Both the position numbers and the translations under genes were made by a program. Below the pieces are notes generated by a model that was not told the DNA's origin, did no database searches, and saw nothing but the letters and a program-made list of their open reading frames with translations. Source: Bradyrhizobium erythrophlei (GTDB lineage Bacteria; Pseudomonadota; Alphaproteobacteria; Rhizobiales; Xanthobacteraceae). From it: a stretch of 64,000 bases of DNA. Shown piece by piece: positions 8,942-18,494 of this stretch. Each line of letters opens with the position of its first letter. Position 1 is the first letter of the stretch. Location: NCBI RefSeq assembly GCF_900129505.1, contig NZ_LT670818.1, forward strand, positions 8,589,001-8,653,000, given 5' to 3'.

Positions 8942-9943
8942 TCACTGTGGAAGCACGTCGGTCGACGCGACCGGCGCCTGAGGATTCCGCAGGCTCCCGA
9001 AGTCGACCGATTCGATGGGCGGGACCACGACCGTGTAGCGCGCGCGCATCGCCTCGTATGCAATCCGTTTGATCTCGCGCTGCTTTTGATCCAGCCAGGC
9101 GGATTTGACGTCGGGCTCGACTTCCTCGAACAAAGGCACCCGGCCCGGCTCTATGGCGTCGACGAAGACGAGATGCCAGCCATAGCCCGACTGGATCGGC
9201 CCCTGCCATGCACCGGGCTTGAGTTGAAACACCGCACTCGCGAAATCCGGGCCAAACTCCTTGGCGATCTGCTCGGGCGCTCGTTCAGCGTAGTAGTCCT
9301 GAAACATAAAGGGGTCGGCAACCGTAGCGACTTCAGGTGCGTTGGCCGGCTTATCGGAGATCTTGTCGAGTATCGCGGCAGCCCTGTCGCGAGCGCCAGG
9401 CCGATCGAAGGAGAAGTACAGGTGGCGAAAGCTCACGCGCGGCGGAAGTGCAAAGCGATCCGAATTCTGCGTGTACCAGGCTCTGAGTTCGGCATCGCCG
9501 GGATCCTGCAAAGCGGCAATATCTGCTGCCAGGAAATCCATCTTCTGCGCCAACCGGCGCTTGATGATCTCGTCATCCTTGTCGAGCCCAAGCGCCACGG
9601 CTTCACGGGAGAGAATCTCCTCGCTTACCCGCTGCTCGATCAGGGCGTGCATTTGATCAGCAGTCGGCAGTGGCCGGCCTTGCGCGAGCCATTGCACCGC
9701 CAATTGGCGGAGATCGTCCTTCGTGAGCGCGATCTGATTGGTTCGGTCGGTCCGGTTGGCGGTCGGGTTCAACAGTTGATAGATCGCGAAGATCAGCCCA
9801 CCCGCAAAAAGGCAATGGAGCAGCGGTTCCCGCAACCACCTGCGCACAAGGGTTGGCGGTTTCGGCCCAGTCTGTGACTCATCCAGCGCTGACTCGGACG
9901 GTTCCGAGGTCGGCTGCGGTCGGAAAAGCGGCTGCGGTGCCAT
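8942..9943 (-). CDS. Membrane-anchored PpiC/SurA-type peptidyl-prolyl isomerase
   Basis: A 333-aa protein with a cytoplasmic proline-rich N-terminus, one membrane anchor near residues 40-58 (LLHCLFAGGLIFAIYQLL) and a periplasmic region. That region resembles the parvulin family: a SurA-like helical segment with QRVSEEILSREAVALGLDKD, then RVSFRHLYFS and the core SGYGWHLVFVDA. It should assist folding of exported proteins. It lies between the 377-aa unknown and the HupE-like gene on the same strand, so its likely clients are its exported neighbours. Confidence 0.85.
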   Translation of the reverse strand: MAPQPLFRPQPTSEPSESALDESQTGPKPPTLVRRWLREPLLHCLFAGGLIFAIYQLLNPTANRTDRTNQIALTKDDLRQLAVQWLAQGRPLPTADQMHALIEQRVSEEILSREAVALGLDKDDEIIKRRLAQKMDFLAADIAALQDPGDAELRAWYTQNSDRFALPPRVSFRHLYFSFDRPGARDRAAAILDKISDKPANAPEVATVADPFMFQDYYAERAPEQIAKEFGPDFASAVFQLKPGAWQGPIQSGYGWHLVFVDAIEPGRVPLFEEVEPDVKSAWLDQKQREIKRIAYEAMRARYTVVVPPIESVDFGSLRNPQAPVASTDVLPQ

Positions 9944-9969
9944 GGGGTTGGCCTGTCAGGATGGGGGAT

Positions 9970-11103
9970 CTATTCAAGAGCCGCGTTGGCGGATGCGGCG
10001 CGCTGCAGATAGTTGACGATGGCAAATTCGGAGGCCGGATCCGCTATCGTGTTGGACTTGAGCAGCGCTGCATATTCCGTCGCGGCGTCCCAATAGTCCC
10101 AGTCAGCCAGTTGCAGCGCCACGAACCCGGCCATCGGTGGGCGCTCCCTGATGAAAGCTCGGTACGCCTGGATCACACGCTGGCGGGGCACGGTACGATT
10201 CGCCTCGCCGTGAACGTTGAGCGCAAGCAGGGCGGCCTCGATTTCCGGCATCGTCCGGCTGCGATCGGCGAAATACATCGTCTCGATCCAGCCAACGCGA
10301 GATGGCCCGCGCAATTCGAGGTCAGCGCCAATCGTCGCGGCGAGGTTCGTGGCGTCGTGCGAACTCCATGCGGCTTCGATGTGCTGCTCGAGCCGCGCGA
10401 CGTCGGCTGGACCGCCGACAAAACCAAGCAAGAGAGTGTAGGCGGCATGGCGTGAGGCGAGCTTTGGATCGTCCAGCCAGCGCTCAACCGCCGCCGCATC
10501 GATTTGCGATCTCGCAACGTCCACGGTCGCGTAAGGGGTGCGCGCCAATTCGCCCCATGCGATCTGGGCAGCCAGCGGGTCGGAGGTTTCGAGATAGGGC
10601 AGAACGAGCGCAATACGTTGCCGCCAGCCGGCGTAGCTGAGCGTGGACGACGTCTGCATGTTCGACGGCCAGGTGGGCCGTGGACGGTCGCCTTTGACGA
10701 AAGCGGTCGAAACCAGTTGCCGAAGCCAATCCGCGTATTCAGCCCGGATGCTGCCCAGACTGCTCCATTGCGAAGCATGCGGGTCACGAACGAGCAGGCA
10801 AGGATCGGAGCCCGGTGCCGTTGCTGGGTCGAGGCTCGTCACCGGGTCGGCGATGATATCGCCGACAACGGCTTTGCCCTTCACGACCTCGACTATCCGG
10901 TGTTGGTTTGTGCCCTCAAGGGGCACGGCGAGCACCACTCGATCTGCCATATCCAGACGCTGGCCGATGGTCACCATTTGGCGAGCGGCTTCATAGCAGA
11001 GCTGGCATGCCATCGCGGCCGCTGCCGAGATCAGGAGGAAGAAGGCGGCCAGCATGCACTTGAGCCACCCGAGCAAGCGAGACCGCGGCAGTCGAACCGA
11101 CAT
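9970..11103 (-). CDS. Secreted protein of unknown function with N-terminal CxxC
   Basis: I do not recognise this 377-aa protein. It has a clear signal peptide (CMLAAFFLLISAAAAMACQL), with CQLC right after the predicted cleavage region. A beta-rich part of about 100 residues follows (RVVLAVPLEGTNQHRIVEVV). The rest is helical and repetitive in character, for example ASRHAAYTLLLGFVGGPADV, suggesting HEAT-like helical pairs. The CxxC could bind a metal or haem or form a disulfide. It lies 10 bp after the DUF3604 gene and 26 bp before the isomerase gene, so it is very probably co-transcribed with them. Confidence 0.75.
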   Translation of the reverse strand: MSVRLPRSRLLGWLKCMLAAFFLLISAAAAMACQLCYEAARQMVTIGQRLDMADRVVLAVPLEGTNQHRIVEVVKGKAVVGDIIADPVTSLDPATAPGSDPCLLVRDPHASQWSSLGSIRAEYADWLRQLVSTAFVKGDRPRPTWPSNMQTSSTLSYAGWRQRIALVLPYLETSDPLAAQIAWGELARTPYATVDVARSQIDAAAVERWLDDPKLASRHAAYTLLLGFVGGPADVARLEQHIEAAWSSHDATNLAATIGADLELRGPSRVGWIETMYFADRSRTMPEIEAALLALNVHGEANRTVPRQRVIQAYRAFIRERPPMAGFVALQLADWDYWDAATEYAALLKSNTIADPASEFAIVNYLQRAASANAALE

Positions 11104-11113
11104 CGAAGCCTCC

Positions 11114-13492
11114 TCAGCGCAGCACCGGCTTGCCCGGCAACGGACTGAGTTCGGGCACTGCCGGGATGATCTCGTAATTCGCGAAGCCGAACTCGTTGCT
11201 GCGGGCGCCGTAATACTTGTCTCCCAGCTTGTAGGCGGTGACTTCGATCGGCGTGCCGGCGATCACGGTGACGATCTTGCCGTTGTTGACGTAATAGGGC
11301 GAGGGCGTGCCGAGATAGCTGGCCCCCGCCGGATCGCCGACGGCGCTTGGCTGGACAACGCCACGGCCGGCGTGATCGATCAGGCTCTGACCCTGATTTT
11401 GGCCGAGTTTTGACGTCACGTACGTCGGATCGATCGGCGTGAGTGTTTGCGTGGCATTGGCAGTCCCCGACGCGCTATATGTAATCTTGAACTTCGTGCC
11501 GGTGACGTTGTTCTGCAGCCACGGGGACTTGTCGACGATCAGCGCCTTCAGCTGAGCATCGCTGAGGGCAACCGCCCCCTGTTTCTTGAGATCGTCAACG
11601 GTGGGACCAGCCTTGGCGACTTTCCGCGTTTCGGCGGTCGGGCTGTACCAGATCGGGGAGCTCCATGCCCGCTCCTGGACGGTTGCCGCCACCACGTCGG
11701 GCGGCGCGATGCCGAGTTGCGCGGCCTGGATCGTCGTCCAGCGCGGCGTCGGAATCTCGAGCACGCGGGCGTAGTAGAACGCCGGAACGCTCGGATCGAA
11801 CTCAGGATCGCTCCACACGGTCTTCAGTTCGACGGCGCCGCTGCTGTTCGTGTAGGTGGCTTTTTCGACGTCGACCGTGCTTGCAATCGGTGGCACGCGA
11901 CCTGTCCACCTGTCGGGCTCACGGTCACCCGCCCAGGCAACATCGAAGACTTTCTCGAAGCTCTGACCGCTCTTGGTCCAGCCCTTGATGATCTGGATGC
12001 GGTCGAGATTGCCGGAGGTGGGATCCTTGACCGCCCACACCGCGAATGACGGTGTCTTGTCGCCCGCGGGCATCGAGGTCAGATCTCCGCCCATCGGCAC
12101 TCCCTGTGCGTAGGCGGCCTTGATCCAATCGCGGTCCTTGATCCAGTCCGGCGTGAATTTCCAGAATGCCCGCCGCTGCTCGGCCGTCGCTGTCTCGGCA
12201 TAGCTCCAGCCGCCGAAAAAACGAACCTTGATGTGCGGGCCGCTGACCGCGAAGGTCTCCTTCCGCTTCATGGCGTTGAAGATCGATTCGCGGGTGTTCT
12301 CCTCCGCCCACACGCCGGTGAGCCCGGCGGGGCCTTCTTTGCGCACATCGAGGCCGGCGAACAGATGTCCCGACATGCGGGTCTCGATGGTTCCGTCGGC
12401 GATACCGTGCGCCCCGAAGAAGTTGTCCTGGCGATAAGCCACCCCGGTGTCGTGCGAGTCGGAGGCGGCGCCGAAACCGAACCTGTAGGGGTTGAAACCC
12501 TTGGTGTCCTCGAGTGCGAGCCCATCCTTTAGAGCCTGGCGGGCATAACTGCCGATGACATGCGGAATGCGGCCGGCGGGATCGCCGAGGAGATAAGTAA
12601 GGATCTCGAAGTTGGCGAACTCGTCATTGGGCGAGAGCAGAGGATGGGTTTCCGATTGCCCCTTGATCTGTTTGATCTCGACCAAAGGCTCATTGCGGTT
12701 CCGGGATTCTGCATAGGCTCTGTCGATCGGCCGTCCATGGAGGTCGACGTCGGTCGGATACATGCGGCCATCCGAGAGGTTGGCGTTATGCGAGATTGCG
12801 AGAAGTTCGTTGCCCGCCTTGCGTTGGCCATCCATCCAGGTCCACAGGTCGGTCGGGTCAGGCGAATCGAGCGAACTGAACGGCATCGCCGGCACATGGG
12901 CGCAATCCTTGAAGAAGACATTGCGGTGGAGGTTCATGTTGTTCGGCATGGATGTCCACTCATAGCTGCAGAAGGCAGTGAACTTGCCGGGTTCATTGGC
13001 CTTGTCCGCGAGTTGGACGTTCTGTTCCCAGACCGTGTGTGCGATCTCGGGACTCGCGAGCGCCTTGACCGGCGCGCCACCGAGCAAGTTGGCGCCGTAG
13101 AGGTAGACTCTTTGAACCTCTTCTGGGCTGTTGTTCTTGAGGATCAGCGGCGCCGCGGCTGGCAACTTGCTAATCGGCGAACTGGGATCATTGGCCAACT
13201 TCATCACGCCGACATATTCGGAGTGATCGGTGACGCCGGCGAAGTCGAGCGGCGTCTCGATCTTGATGTCGAAGCCGAGCGGATGCTTGATGGTCTCGCC
13301 CTTGAAATATTTGTAGGCATCGCCGGGATCCGTCACCCGATTGCCGAACAACCACGCATCCAGCGACCAGCTGGTGTGAACATGCGTCTCGCCAAAATAG
13401 GCGTCCCTGAGAGGGTTGCCCTGGGCTAACGCTGGTGATCCGGATCCCAAGAGCAGTGCCGAAGCGAACACAACAACCGTCGTTCTTGGCAT
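11114..13492 (-). CDS. DUF3604 family exported metal-dependent hydrolase-like protein
   Basis: A 792-aa exported protein. The signal peptide ends near SPALAQG (residue 24). Mature sequence begins YFGETHVHTSWSLDAW, followed by DFAGVTDHSEYVG; these two histidine-rich motifs are the PHP-like metal site that typifies DUF3604. Later conserved blocks include GFGAASDSHDTGVAYRQ and YVTSKLGQN. Metal-dependent phosphoesterase-like chemistry is suggested by the motifs, but no substrate is established for the family. The ATG at 13492 has AAGGA upstream and gives the signal peptide directly. It is first of the four-gene block ending at 7923. Confidence 0.85.
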   Translation of the reverse strand: MPRTTVVVFASALLLGSGSPALAQGNPLRDAYFGETHVHTSWSLDAWLFGNRVTDPGDAYKYFKGETIKHPLGFDIKIETPLDFAGVTDHSEYVGVMKLANDPSSPISKLPAAAPLILKNNSPEEVQRVYLYGANLLGGAPVKALASPEIAHTVWEQNVQLADKANEPGKFTAFCSYEWTSMPNNMNLHRNVFFKDCAHVPAMPFSSLDSPDPTDLWTWMDGQRKAGNELLAISHNANLSDGRMYPTDVDLHGRPIDRAYAESRNRNEPLVEIKQIKGQSETHPLLSPNDEFANFEILTYLLGDPAGRIPHVIGSYARQALKDGLALEDTKGFNPYRFGFGAASDSHDTGVAYRQDNFFGAHGIADGTIETRMSGHLFAGLDVRKEGPAGLTGVWAEENTRESIFNAMKRKETFAVSGPHIKVRFFGGWSYAETATAEQRRAFWKFTPDWIKDRDWIKAAYAQGVPMGGDLTSMPAGDKTPSFAVWAVKDPTSGNLDRIQIIKGWTKSGQSFEKVFDVAWAGDREPDRWTGRVPPIASTVDVEKATYTNSSGAVELKTVWSDPEFDPSVPAFYYARVLEIPTPRWTTIQAAQLGIAPPDVVAATVQERAWSSPIWYSPTAETRKVAKAGPTVDDLKKQGAVALSDAQLKALIVDKSPWLQNNVTGTKFKITYSASGTANATQTLTPIDPTYVTSKLGQNQGQSLIDHAGRGVVQPSAVGDPAGASYLGTPSPYYVNNGKIVTVIAGTPIEVTAYKLGDKYYGARSNEFGFANYEIIPAVPELSPLPGKPVLR

Positions 13493-13840
13493 GTCGAGAT
13501 CCTTTCCGTTGAACGGTCCCTGCCGCGAGAATGGCCGGTTGAGAGGAACCGTGCTATGCAAATTCGGCACGAAGCCTTCGCAGGACCCTTCATCAATCCG
13601 GACGGCCCAGACACGCCAATGCCTTGAAAACCAATATATGAAAGATGACCGCATTTTCCGTTATGCCGCCGAAAGCGGAAGTAAATTCAGAGAATTAGCG
13701 GCTCCGCGACCGCCGTTGCGGGTTGATGGTACGGCCGCGGACCTGATTCAAGCTCCGAAACCGGAGCCTCGAATCATGCGCTACAAGATCAAGCAATGTC
13801 GGCGTGTCGCGACCCGATCCGACGTTCGCGCCGCTTTCCA
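13493..13840. other. Intergenic region upstream of the DUF3604 block
   Basis: These 348 bp separate the end of purU from the start of the DUF3604 gene on the same strand. It is more A/T-rich around 13630-13690 and should hold the promoter of the four-gene block. I see no convincing gene or strong repeat. Confidence 0.5.
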
Positions 13841-14704
13841 TCAATCCATGAACACCACGGTCTTGCGGCCGTTGAGGATGACGCGGTCCGCCAGATGATA
13901 GCGCATCGCCCGCGCCAGCACGCGGCGCTCGATATCGCGGCCCTTGCGGACGAGATCGTCCGGCGTATCGCGATGGCTGATGCGCTCGACGTCCTGGTCG
14001 ATGATCGGGCCTTCATCGAGATCGCTGGTGACGTAATGCGCGGTGGCGCCGATCAGCTTGACGCCGCGCTCATGCGCCTGGTGATAGGGCCGCGCGCCCT
14101 TGAAGCCCGGCAGGAACGAGTGATGGATGTTGATGCAGCGGCCCGACAGCTTAGCCGACATCTCGTTCGAGAGGATCTGCATGTAGCGCGCCAGCACCAC
14201 GAGATCGGTCCCGGTCTGGCCGACCAGATCCCAGATCGCGTTCTCCTGCTCGCGCTTGGTGTCCCTGGTGACCGGCAGATAATGGAAGGGAATCTCGCCG
14301 AGATCGAGATTGCTGTAGGTATCGCGCGGGTGATTGGAGACGATCGCGGTCGGGATCATCTCGAGTTCGCCGGTGCGCCAGCGGTACAGGATATCGGCGA
14401 GGCAGTGATCGGATTTCGAGACCAGGAGCATCACCCGGCGGCGGGTGGCGCGGTCGCGCATCTGCCAGTCCATGCCGAAGCGCTCCGCGATCGCCGCGAA
14501 GCCGGTTTGCAGCGCCGGAAGATTGACCGCGAGGTCGGCGGCGGCGAACACCACCCGCATGAAGAAATGACCGGTCTCGACGTCGTTGAACTGCGCGGCG
14601 TCGAGAATGTTCTGCCCATTATGGGCCAGGAACGTCGAAACCGCCGAGACGATGCCGGGACGATCCGGGCAGGACAGGGTCAACACATATTGATGATCGG
14701 GCAT
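13841..14704 (-). CDS. purU: Formyltetrahydrofolate deformylase
   Basis: A 287-aa protein of normal PurU length. The N-terminal ACT domain begins [20 protein letters not shown]. The C-terminal formyltransferase-fold domain contains [15 protein letters not shown], then [20 protein letters not shown], with the catalytic Asn/His, and later [13 protein letters not shown] with the catalytic Asp. It hydrolyses 10-formyl-tetrahydrofolate to formate and tetrahydrofolate, balancing one-carbon pools and feeding formate to purine synthesis. It stands alone and is divergent from the hemD-like gene. Confidence 0.95.
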   Translation of the reverse strand: MPDHQYVLTLSCPDRPGIVSAVSTFLAHNGQNILDAAQFNDVETGHFFMRVVFAAADLAVNLPALQTGFAAIAERFGMDWQMRDRATRRRVMLLVSKSDHCLADILYRWRTGELEMIPTAIVSNHPRDTYSNLDLGEIPFHYLPVTRDTKREQENAIWDLVGQTGTDLVVLARYMQILSNEMSAKLSGRCINIHHSFLPGFKGARPYHQAHERGVKLIGATAHYVTSDLDEGPIIDQDVERISHRDTPDDLVRKGRDIERRVLARAMRYHLADRVILNGRKTVVFMD

Positions 14705-14853
14705 GGGCGGACTTGATTACAATTTGAACCGGGGAACCGCGATTGGTGGCCCTGCTCTATCATCCGTAGCGCCCTTGCGCCAATCCCGGGCGAGGCATCA
14801 TGATGAACAAACAACGGGCGACCCAAAAAGAAATATGAAGCGAGAAGGGGATC

Positions 14854-15693
14854 ATGGCCGACAGACTGAACGGCTACCGCATCCTGATCCTGGAAACGCG
14901 CGAGGAAGCGCAGTTTTCCCGGCTGCTCGCCGAGCAGGGCGCGGATGTGCTGCAATGTCCGATGTTCACCATCCATGATGCCCCCGATCCCGCACCGGTC
15001 GAGGCCTGGATCCGCCGCTTCATCGCTTCACCCTTCGACGATCTCGTGCTGATGACCGGCGAAGGCCTGCGCCGGCTGATGAAGGTGGCACGCCGCATGG
15101 ACGTCGAGCGGGAGTTCATCGCCGCGGTCGGACAAGCGCGGAAATTCGCCCGCGGCCCGAAACCCGGCCGGGCGCTGCGCGAGATCGGACTGGAGCCGCA
15201 GCTGACGACGGAGAAGCCGACCTCCGAAGGCATCGCCGAGATGCTGGCGCGCCTCGAACTCACGGGACATCGCGTCGGTCTGCAGCTTTATCCCGACAAG
15301 GATCACCGCGCGCTGATCGGCGCCATCACGGCGCAGGGCGCCAAGGTCGATACCGTGCTTCCTTACGTCTACGACGCGAAAGCGGCGGACGCCAACATCG
15401 TCACCGCGATCGACGAGATGGCGCAGAAGCGCATCGACGCCATCGCGCTGACCAGTTCAGGCCAGGTCCGCCGCCTGATCGAGGTGGCGCAGGCGCACCA
15501 TTACGAAGACCGGTTGCGCGAAGCGCTCAAAGCTACGCCGATTGCCTCCGTGGGGCCGGTGGTTTCCGACGAACTCAAATCGCACGGCCTGCGCACGGAT
15601 ATCTATCCCGCCAACGAGGCGTTCTTCATGAAGCCGCTGATATCGGCGATGGCGGCGACGCTGGGAAAGAGCGCACCGCGGAACGCTCGCTGA
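14854..15693 (+). CDS. Uroporphyrinogen-III synthase (HemD-like)
   Basis: A 279-aa protein with the two-lobed HemD pattern. The first lobe has [20 protein letters not shown] and [14 protein letters not shown]. The hinge and second lobe include [14 protein letters not shown], then [15 protein letters not shown] and [18 protein letters not shown]. The SSxQV and VGPVVSDxL segments are the most diagnostic for cyclising hydroxymethylbilane in tetrapyrrole synthesis. It is not next to other hem genes, so a paralogous role is possible. The ATG at 14854 follows AGAAGGGGATC. Confidence 0.82.
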   Translation: MADRLNGYRILILETREEAQFSRLLAEQGADVLQCPMFTIHDAPDPAPVEAWIRRFIASPFDDLVLMTGEGLRRLMKVARRMDVEREFIAAVGQARKFARGPKPGRALREIGLEPQLTTEKPTSEGIAEMLARLELTGHRVGLQLYPDKDHRALIGAITAQGAKVDTVLPYVYDAKAADANIVTAIDEMAQKRIDAIALTSSGQVRRLIEVAQAHHYEDRLREALKATPIASVGPVVSDELKSHGLRTDIYPANEAFFMKPLISAMAATLGKSAPRNAR

Positions 15694-15694
15694 A

Positions 15695-15756
15695 CATCGT
15701 CATTGCGAGCGCAAGCGATGCAATCCATAGCACGGCAAAACAAGTGTGGATTGCGG
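15695..15756. repeat. Dispersed intergenic repeat (CGTCATTGCGAGCG... type)
   Basis: The stretch reads CGTCATTGCGAGCGCAAGCG, continues GATGCAATCCATAG, and ends GTGTGGATTGC. CAATCCA and TGGATTG form inverted arms. It resembles repeat families scattered between genes in Bradyrhizobium-like genomes (from memory). It abuts the broken end of the gmd fragment. Confidence 0.6.
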
Positions 15757-15758
15757 CG

Positions 15759-15938
15759 CGCGGCGTGCGGATCGGTGTAGAGGTGATCTATGCGGGCGGT
15801 GTTGAACGAGGACGACCGCCGCTTGACGCCATGCACGGTGTAGCCGAGCCCAAGCAGATATTCGGCGAGATAGGCGCCGTCCTGCCCGGTCACACCGGTG
15901 AGGAGCGCCACGCGTCGTTTCGAATCCTGAACCGCCAT
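15759..15938 (-). pseudogene. gmd: GDP-mannose 4,6-dehydratase, N-terminal fragment
   Basis: The first 60 codons are a close match to Gmd: [20 protein letters not shown] with the GxxGxxG nucleotide motif, then [20 protein letters not shown]. Similarity stops just after TDPH, exactly where the dispersed repeat begins, and the frame then runs through repeat sequence. The start is intact, with GGAGTGA upstream of ATG 15938, so the remnant could still be translated. A full but divergent gmd-like gene lies at 46830. The break looks like an old deletion or rearrangement at the repeat. Confidence 0.85.
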
Positions 15939-16069
15939 CTTCACTCCAACAAAGCGCCGCGACTGCCGAATCGGCGGTTCAACAGCGCAAAAACCACAGA
16001 CATCGGCCCGTGACACGTGATCCCACGGCCTGGGGACGGGCGGCTGAAAGCCCTACCATGACCCTATTC

Positions 16070-16170
16070 CCCCAAGCAAATTTGGCTTGGGGCGCCGCCT
16101 CCGGCGGCAGGGCAGCGGGCTTGCAGCTTTCGGAACCTTGGCCCACAATCCGTCCCATTATTAAGGGACG
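16070..16170 (+). promoter_or_regulatory. Structured leader upstream of livK (operon B)
   Basis: Three hairpins lie in tandem: CCCCAAGC/GCTTGGGG (16070-16077 with 16085-16092), GCCGCC/GGCGGC near 16094-16108, and CGTCCC/GGGACG (16151-16156 with 16165-16170). They occupy the 175 bp before livK. They could be an old terminator plus a leader structure; no known riboswitch class is recognised. Confidence 0.35.
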
Positions 16171-16243
16171 GGCGGTTACTGAAATAAGACATTCCAGGCC
16201 CGGTCCCAGATAACCAAGAAAAGCAAATTCAGGAAGGAATCAC

Positions 16244-17476
16244 ATGCGTAGACTCATGATGGCTGCTGCCTTTGCGCTGCCGATGTTCAGTGGCGCGGCG
16301 ATGGCGCAGGAGACGCTCAAAATCGGCTATATCGACCCGTTGTCGGGCGGCGGTGCCAGCGTCGGCGAAGTCGGGCTGAAGACCTTCCAGTTTCTGGCCG
16401 ACGAGGTGAACGCCAAGGGCGGTATCCAGGGCAAGAAAGTCGAGATTGTACCGCTCGACAACAAGACCAATCCGCAGGAAAGCCTGATCCAGGCGCAAAA
16501 GGCGATCGACGCCGGCATCCGCTTCCTCACCCAGGGCAACGGCTCGTCGGTCGCCGGCGCGCTTTCGGACTTCGTCACCAAATACAACGAGCGCAATCCC
16601 GGCAAGGAAGTGCTGTATTTCAACTATGCCGCGGTCGACCCGGTCCTGACCAATGCGAAGTGCAGCTTCTGGCATTTCCGCTGGGACGCGAACTCCGACA
16701 TCAAGATGGAGGCGCTCACGAATTACATGAAGACGGTGCCCTCGATCAAAAACGTCTATTTGATCAATCAGGATTACTCGTTCGGTGAATCCGTCAGAAC
16801 CACCGCCAAGGCCATGCTGGCCACCAAGCGGCCGGACATCAAGATCGTCGGCGACGAGTTGCACCCGCTGTTGAAGATCACCGACTTCGCGCCCTACATC
16901 GCCAAGATCAAGGCCTCGGGCGCCGACACCGTCGTTACCGGCAACTGGGGCCAGGACTTCGCGCTGCTGCTGAAAGCGGCGGCCGACGCCGGACTGAAGG
17001 TGAACTGGTATACCTATTACGCCGGCGGCACCGGCGGCCCGACCGCGATCAAGCAGGCTAACCTCAACCATCAGGTGTTCCAGGTCGGCGAAGGCATCCC
17101 CAATCTCGATCACCCCTCCTCGCAGGAATTCGAGAAGGCGCTCCGGGCCAAATACGACTTCAGCCTGTTCTATCCGCGCGCCGTCAACGAGATGCGGATG
17201 CTGGCAGCTGCGGCCGACAAGGCCAAGTCGGCCGACCCGATCAAGGTCGCGCAGGCGCTCGAAGGCATGGATTTCGAGGTGCTCGACGGCGGCAAGGGCT
17301 ATATGCGCAAGGACGATCACCAGTTCTTCCAGCCGATCTATATTTCCTCGCTCGGCGAGCGCACCGAAAAGGAACCTTTCGACGAGGAGAAGACCGGCTG
17401 GGGCTGGAAGCTCGTTGCGAAGATCGATACGCCGCAAACCGAGCTTCCGACCACCTGCAAGATGGAACGGCCCTGA
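16244..17476 (+). CDS. livK: ABC transporter periplasmic substrate-binding protein, LivK-like (operon B)
   Basis: A 410-aa binding protein with a signal peptide ending AAMAQ-ETLKIG near residue 24. The first lobe starts YIDPLSGGGASVGEVG, with NAKGGIQGKKVEIVPLDNKT. A later segment, YLINQDYSFGESVRT, follows the usual hinge order. The ATG at 16244 has GGAAGGA upstream. It is first in a five-gene plus-strand operon (livKHMGF). Its sequence differs clearly from the binding proteins of operons A and C, so the three systems should bind different ligands. Confidence 0.92.
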   Translation: MRRLMMAAAFALPMFSGAAMAQETLKIGYIDPLSGGGASVGEVGLKTFQFLADEVNAKGGIQGKKVEIVPLDNKTNPQESLIQAQKAIDAGIRFLTQGNGSSVAGALSDFVTKYNERNPGKEVLYFNYAAVDPVLTNAKCSFWHFRWDANSDIKMEALTNYMKTVPSIKNVYLINQDYSFGESVRTTAKAMLATKRPDIKIVGDELHPLLKITDFAPYIAKIKASGADTVVTGNWGQDFALLLKAAADAGLKVNWYTYYAGGTGGPTAIKQANLNHQVFQVGEGIPNLDHPSSQEFEKALRAKYDFSLFYPRAVNEMRMLAAAADKAKSADPIKVAQALEGMDFEVLDGGKGYMRKDDHQFFQPIYISSLGERTEKEPFDEEKTGWGWKLVAKIDTPQTELPTTCKMERP

Positions 17477-17546
17477 CCGTTCGCGATGAATAGTCCGCTC
17501 CGAAAAATCCCGGGGCGGACGCATTTCCTGATCTTGGCGGTGCGTC

Positions 17547-18494
17547 GTGCTTGAACTGATCGTCATATCCACGCTCAACGGCGTGTTGTTCGGCATGCTG
17601 CTGTTTCTGATGGCGAGCGGGCTCACCGTCATCTTCAGCATGCTGGGCGTCCTCAATTTCGCGCATGCCAGCTTCTACATGCTCGGCGCGTTTTTCGGTT
17701 TCCAGATCAGCCGCTGGTTCGGCTTCTGGCCGGCGCTTTTGATCGCGCCGCTGCTGGCGGGCGCGATCGGCGCTGGCGTCGAGCGTTACGGCCTGCGCCG
17801 CGTGCACCGCAACGGCCATGTCGCGGAACTGTTGTTCACCTTCGGCCTGGCGTTCGTGATCGAGGAAGTGGTGCAGATCATCTGGGGCAAGAGCCCGGTG
17901 GATTTCCGCGTTCCGGCGCTTTTGGATTTCCCGGCTTTCACGATCTTCTCCACCAACTATCCCGCCTACAAGATGTTCATGCTGCTGGTGTCGATCTCGA
18001 TCTTCATCGGCCTCCTGGTCGTGCTGAAGAAGACGCGGATCGGGCTGATCGTTCAGGCCGCATTGACCCACCCGCATATGGTCGGCCATCTCGGGCATAA
18101 CGTCGGGCGTATCTTCATGCTGGTATTCGGCGTCGGCACCGCGCTCGCCGCGGTCGCGGGCGTCATCGCCGGGCCTGCGCTGGTGACGCAGTCGAACATG
18201 GCGGGACTGCTGGGCCCGATCCTGTTCGTGGTCGTCGTGGTCGGAGGACTGGGCTCGCTGCCCGGTGCCTTCGTGGCCTCGCTGCTGATCGGCCTGGTGC
18301 AGACCTTCGCGGTCTCGATGAACGGTTCGCTGTCCGGCGCCTTCGGACCGCTCAGCCCCGCTTATGCCTCGACCTGGCTCGCCGACATCTGGGGCGTCAC
18401 CATCGCCCAGATCGCGCCGATCATGCCCTATCTCCTGCTTGTTCTGATCCTGATCTTCCGCCCGATGGGCCTGCTCGGGACACGCGACACATGA
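17547..18494 (+). CDS. livH: Branched-chain amino acid-type ABC permease, LivH family (operon B)
   Basis: A 315-aa polytopic membrane protein beginning at GTG 17547. NGVLFGMLLFLMASGLTVIF and LNFAHASFYMLGAFFGFQ are LivH hallmarks, and TRIGLIVQAALTHPHMVGHL is the coupling loop. It overlaps livM by four bases (ATGA). It should form the inner-membrane channel with LivM of this operon. Confidence 0.92.
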   Translation: MLELIVISTLNGVLFGMLLFLMASGLTVIFSMLGVLNFAHASFYMLGAFFGFQISRWFGFWPALLIAPLLAGAIGAGVERYGLRRVHRNGHVAELLFTFGLAFVIEEVVQIIWGKSPVDFRVPALLDFPAFTIFSTNYPAYKMFMLLVSISIFIGLLVVLKKTRIGLIVQAALTHPHMVGHLGHNVGRIFMLVFGVGTALAAVAGVIAGPALVTQSNMAGLLGPILFVVVVVGGLGSLPGAFVASLLIGLVQTFAVSMNGSLSGAFGPLSPAYASTWLADIWGVTIAQIAPIMPYLLLVLILIFRPMGLLGTRDT

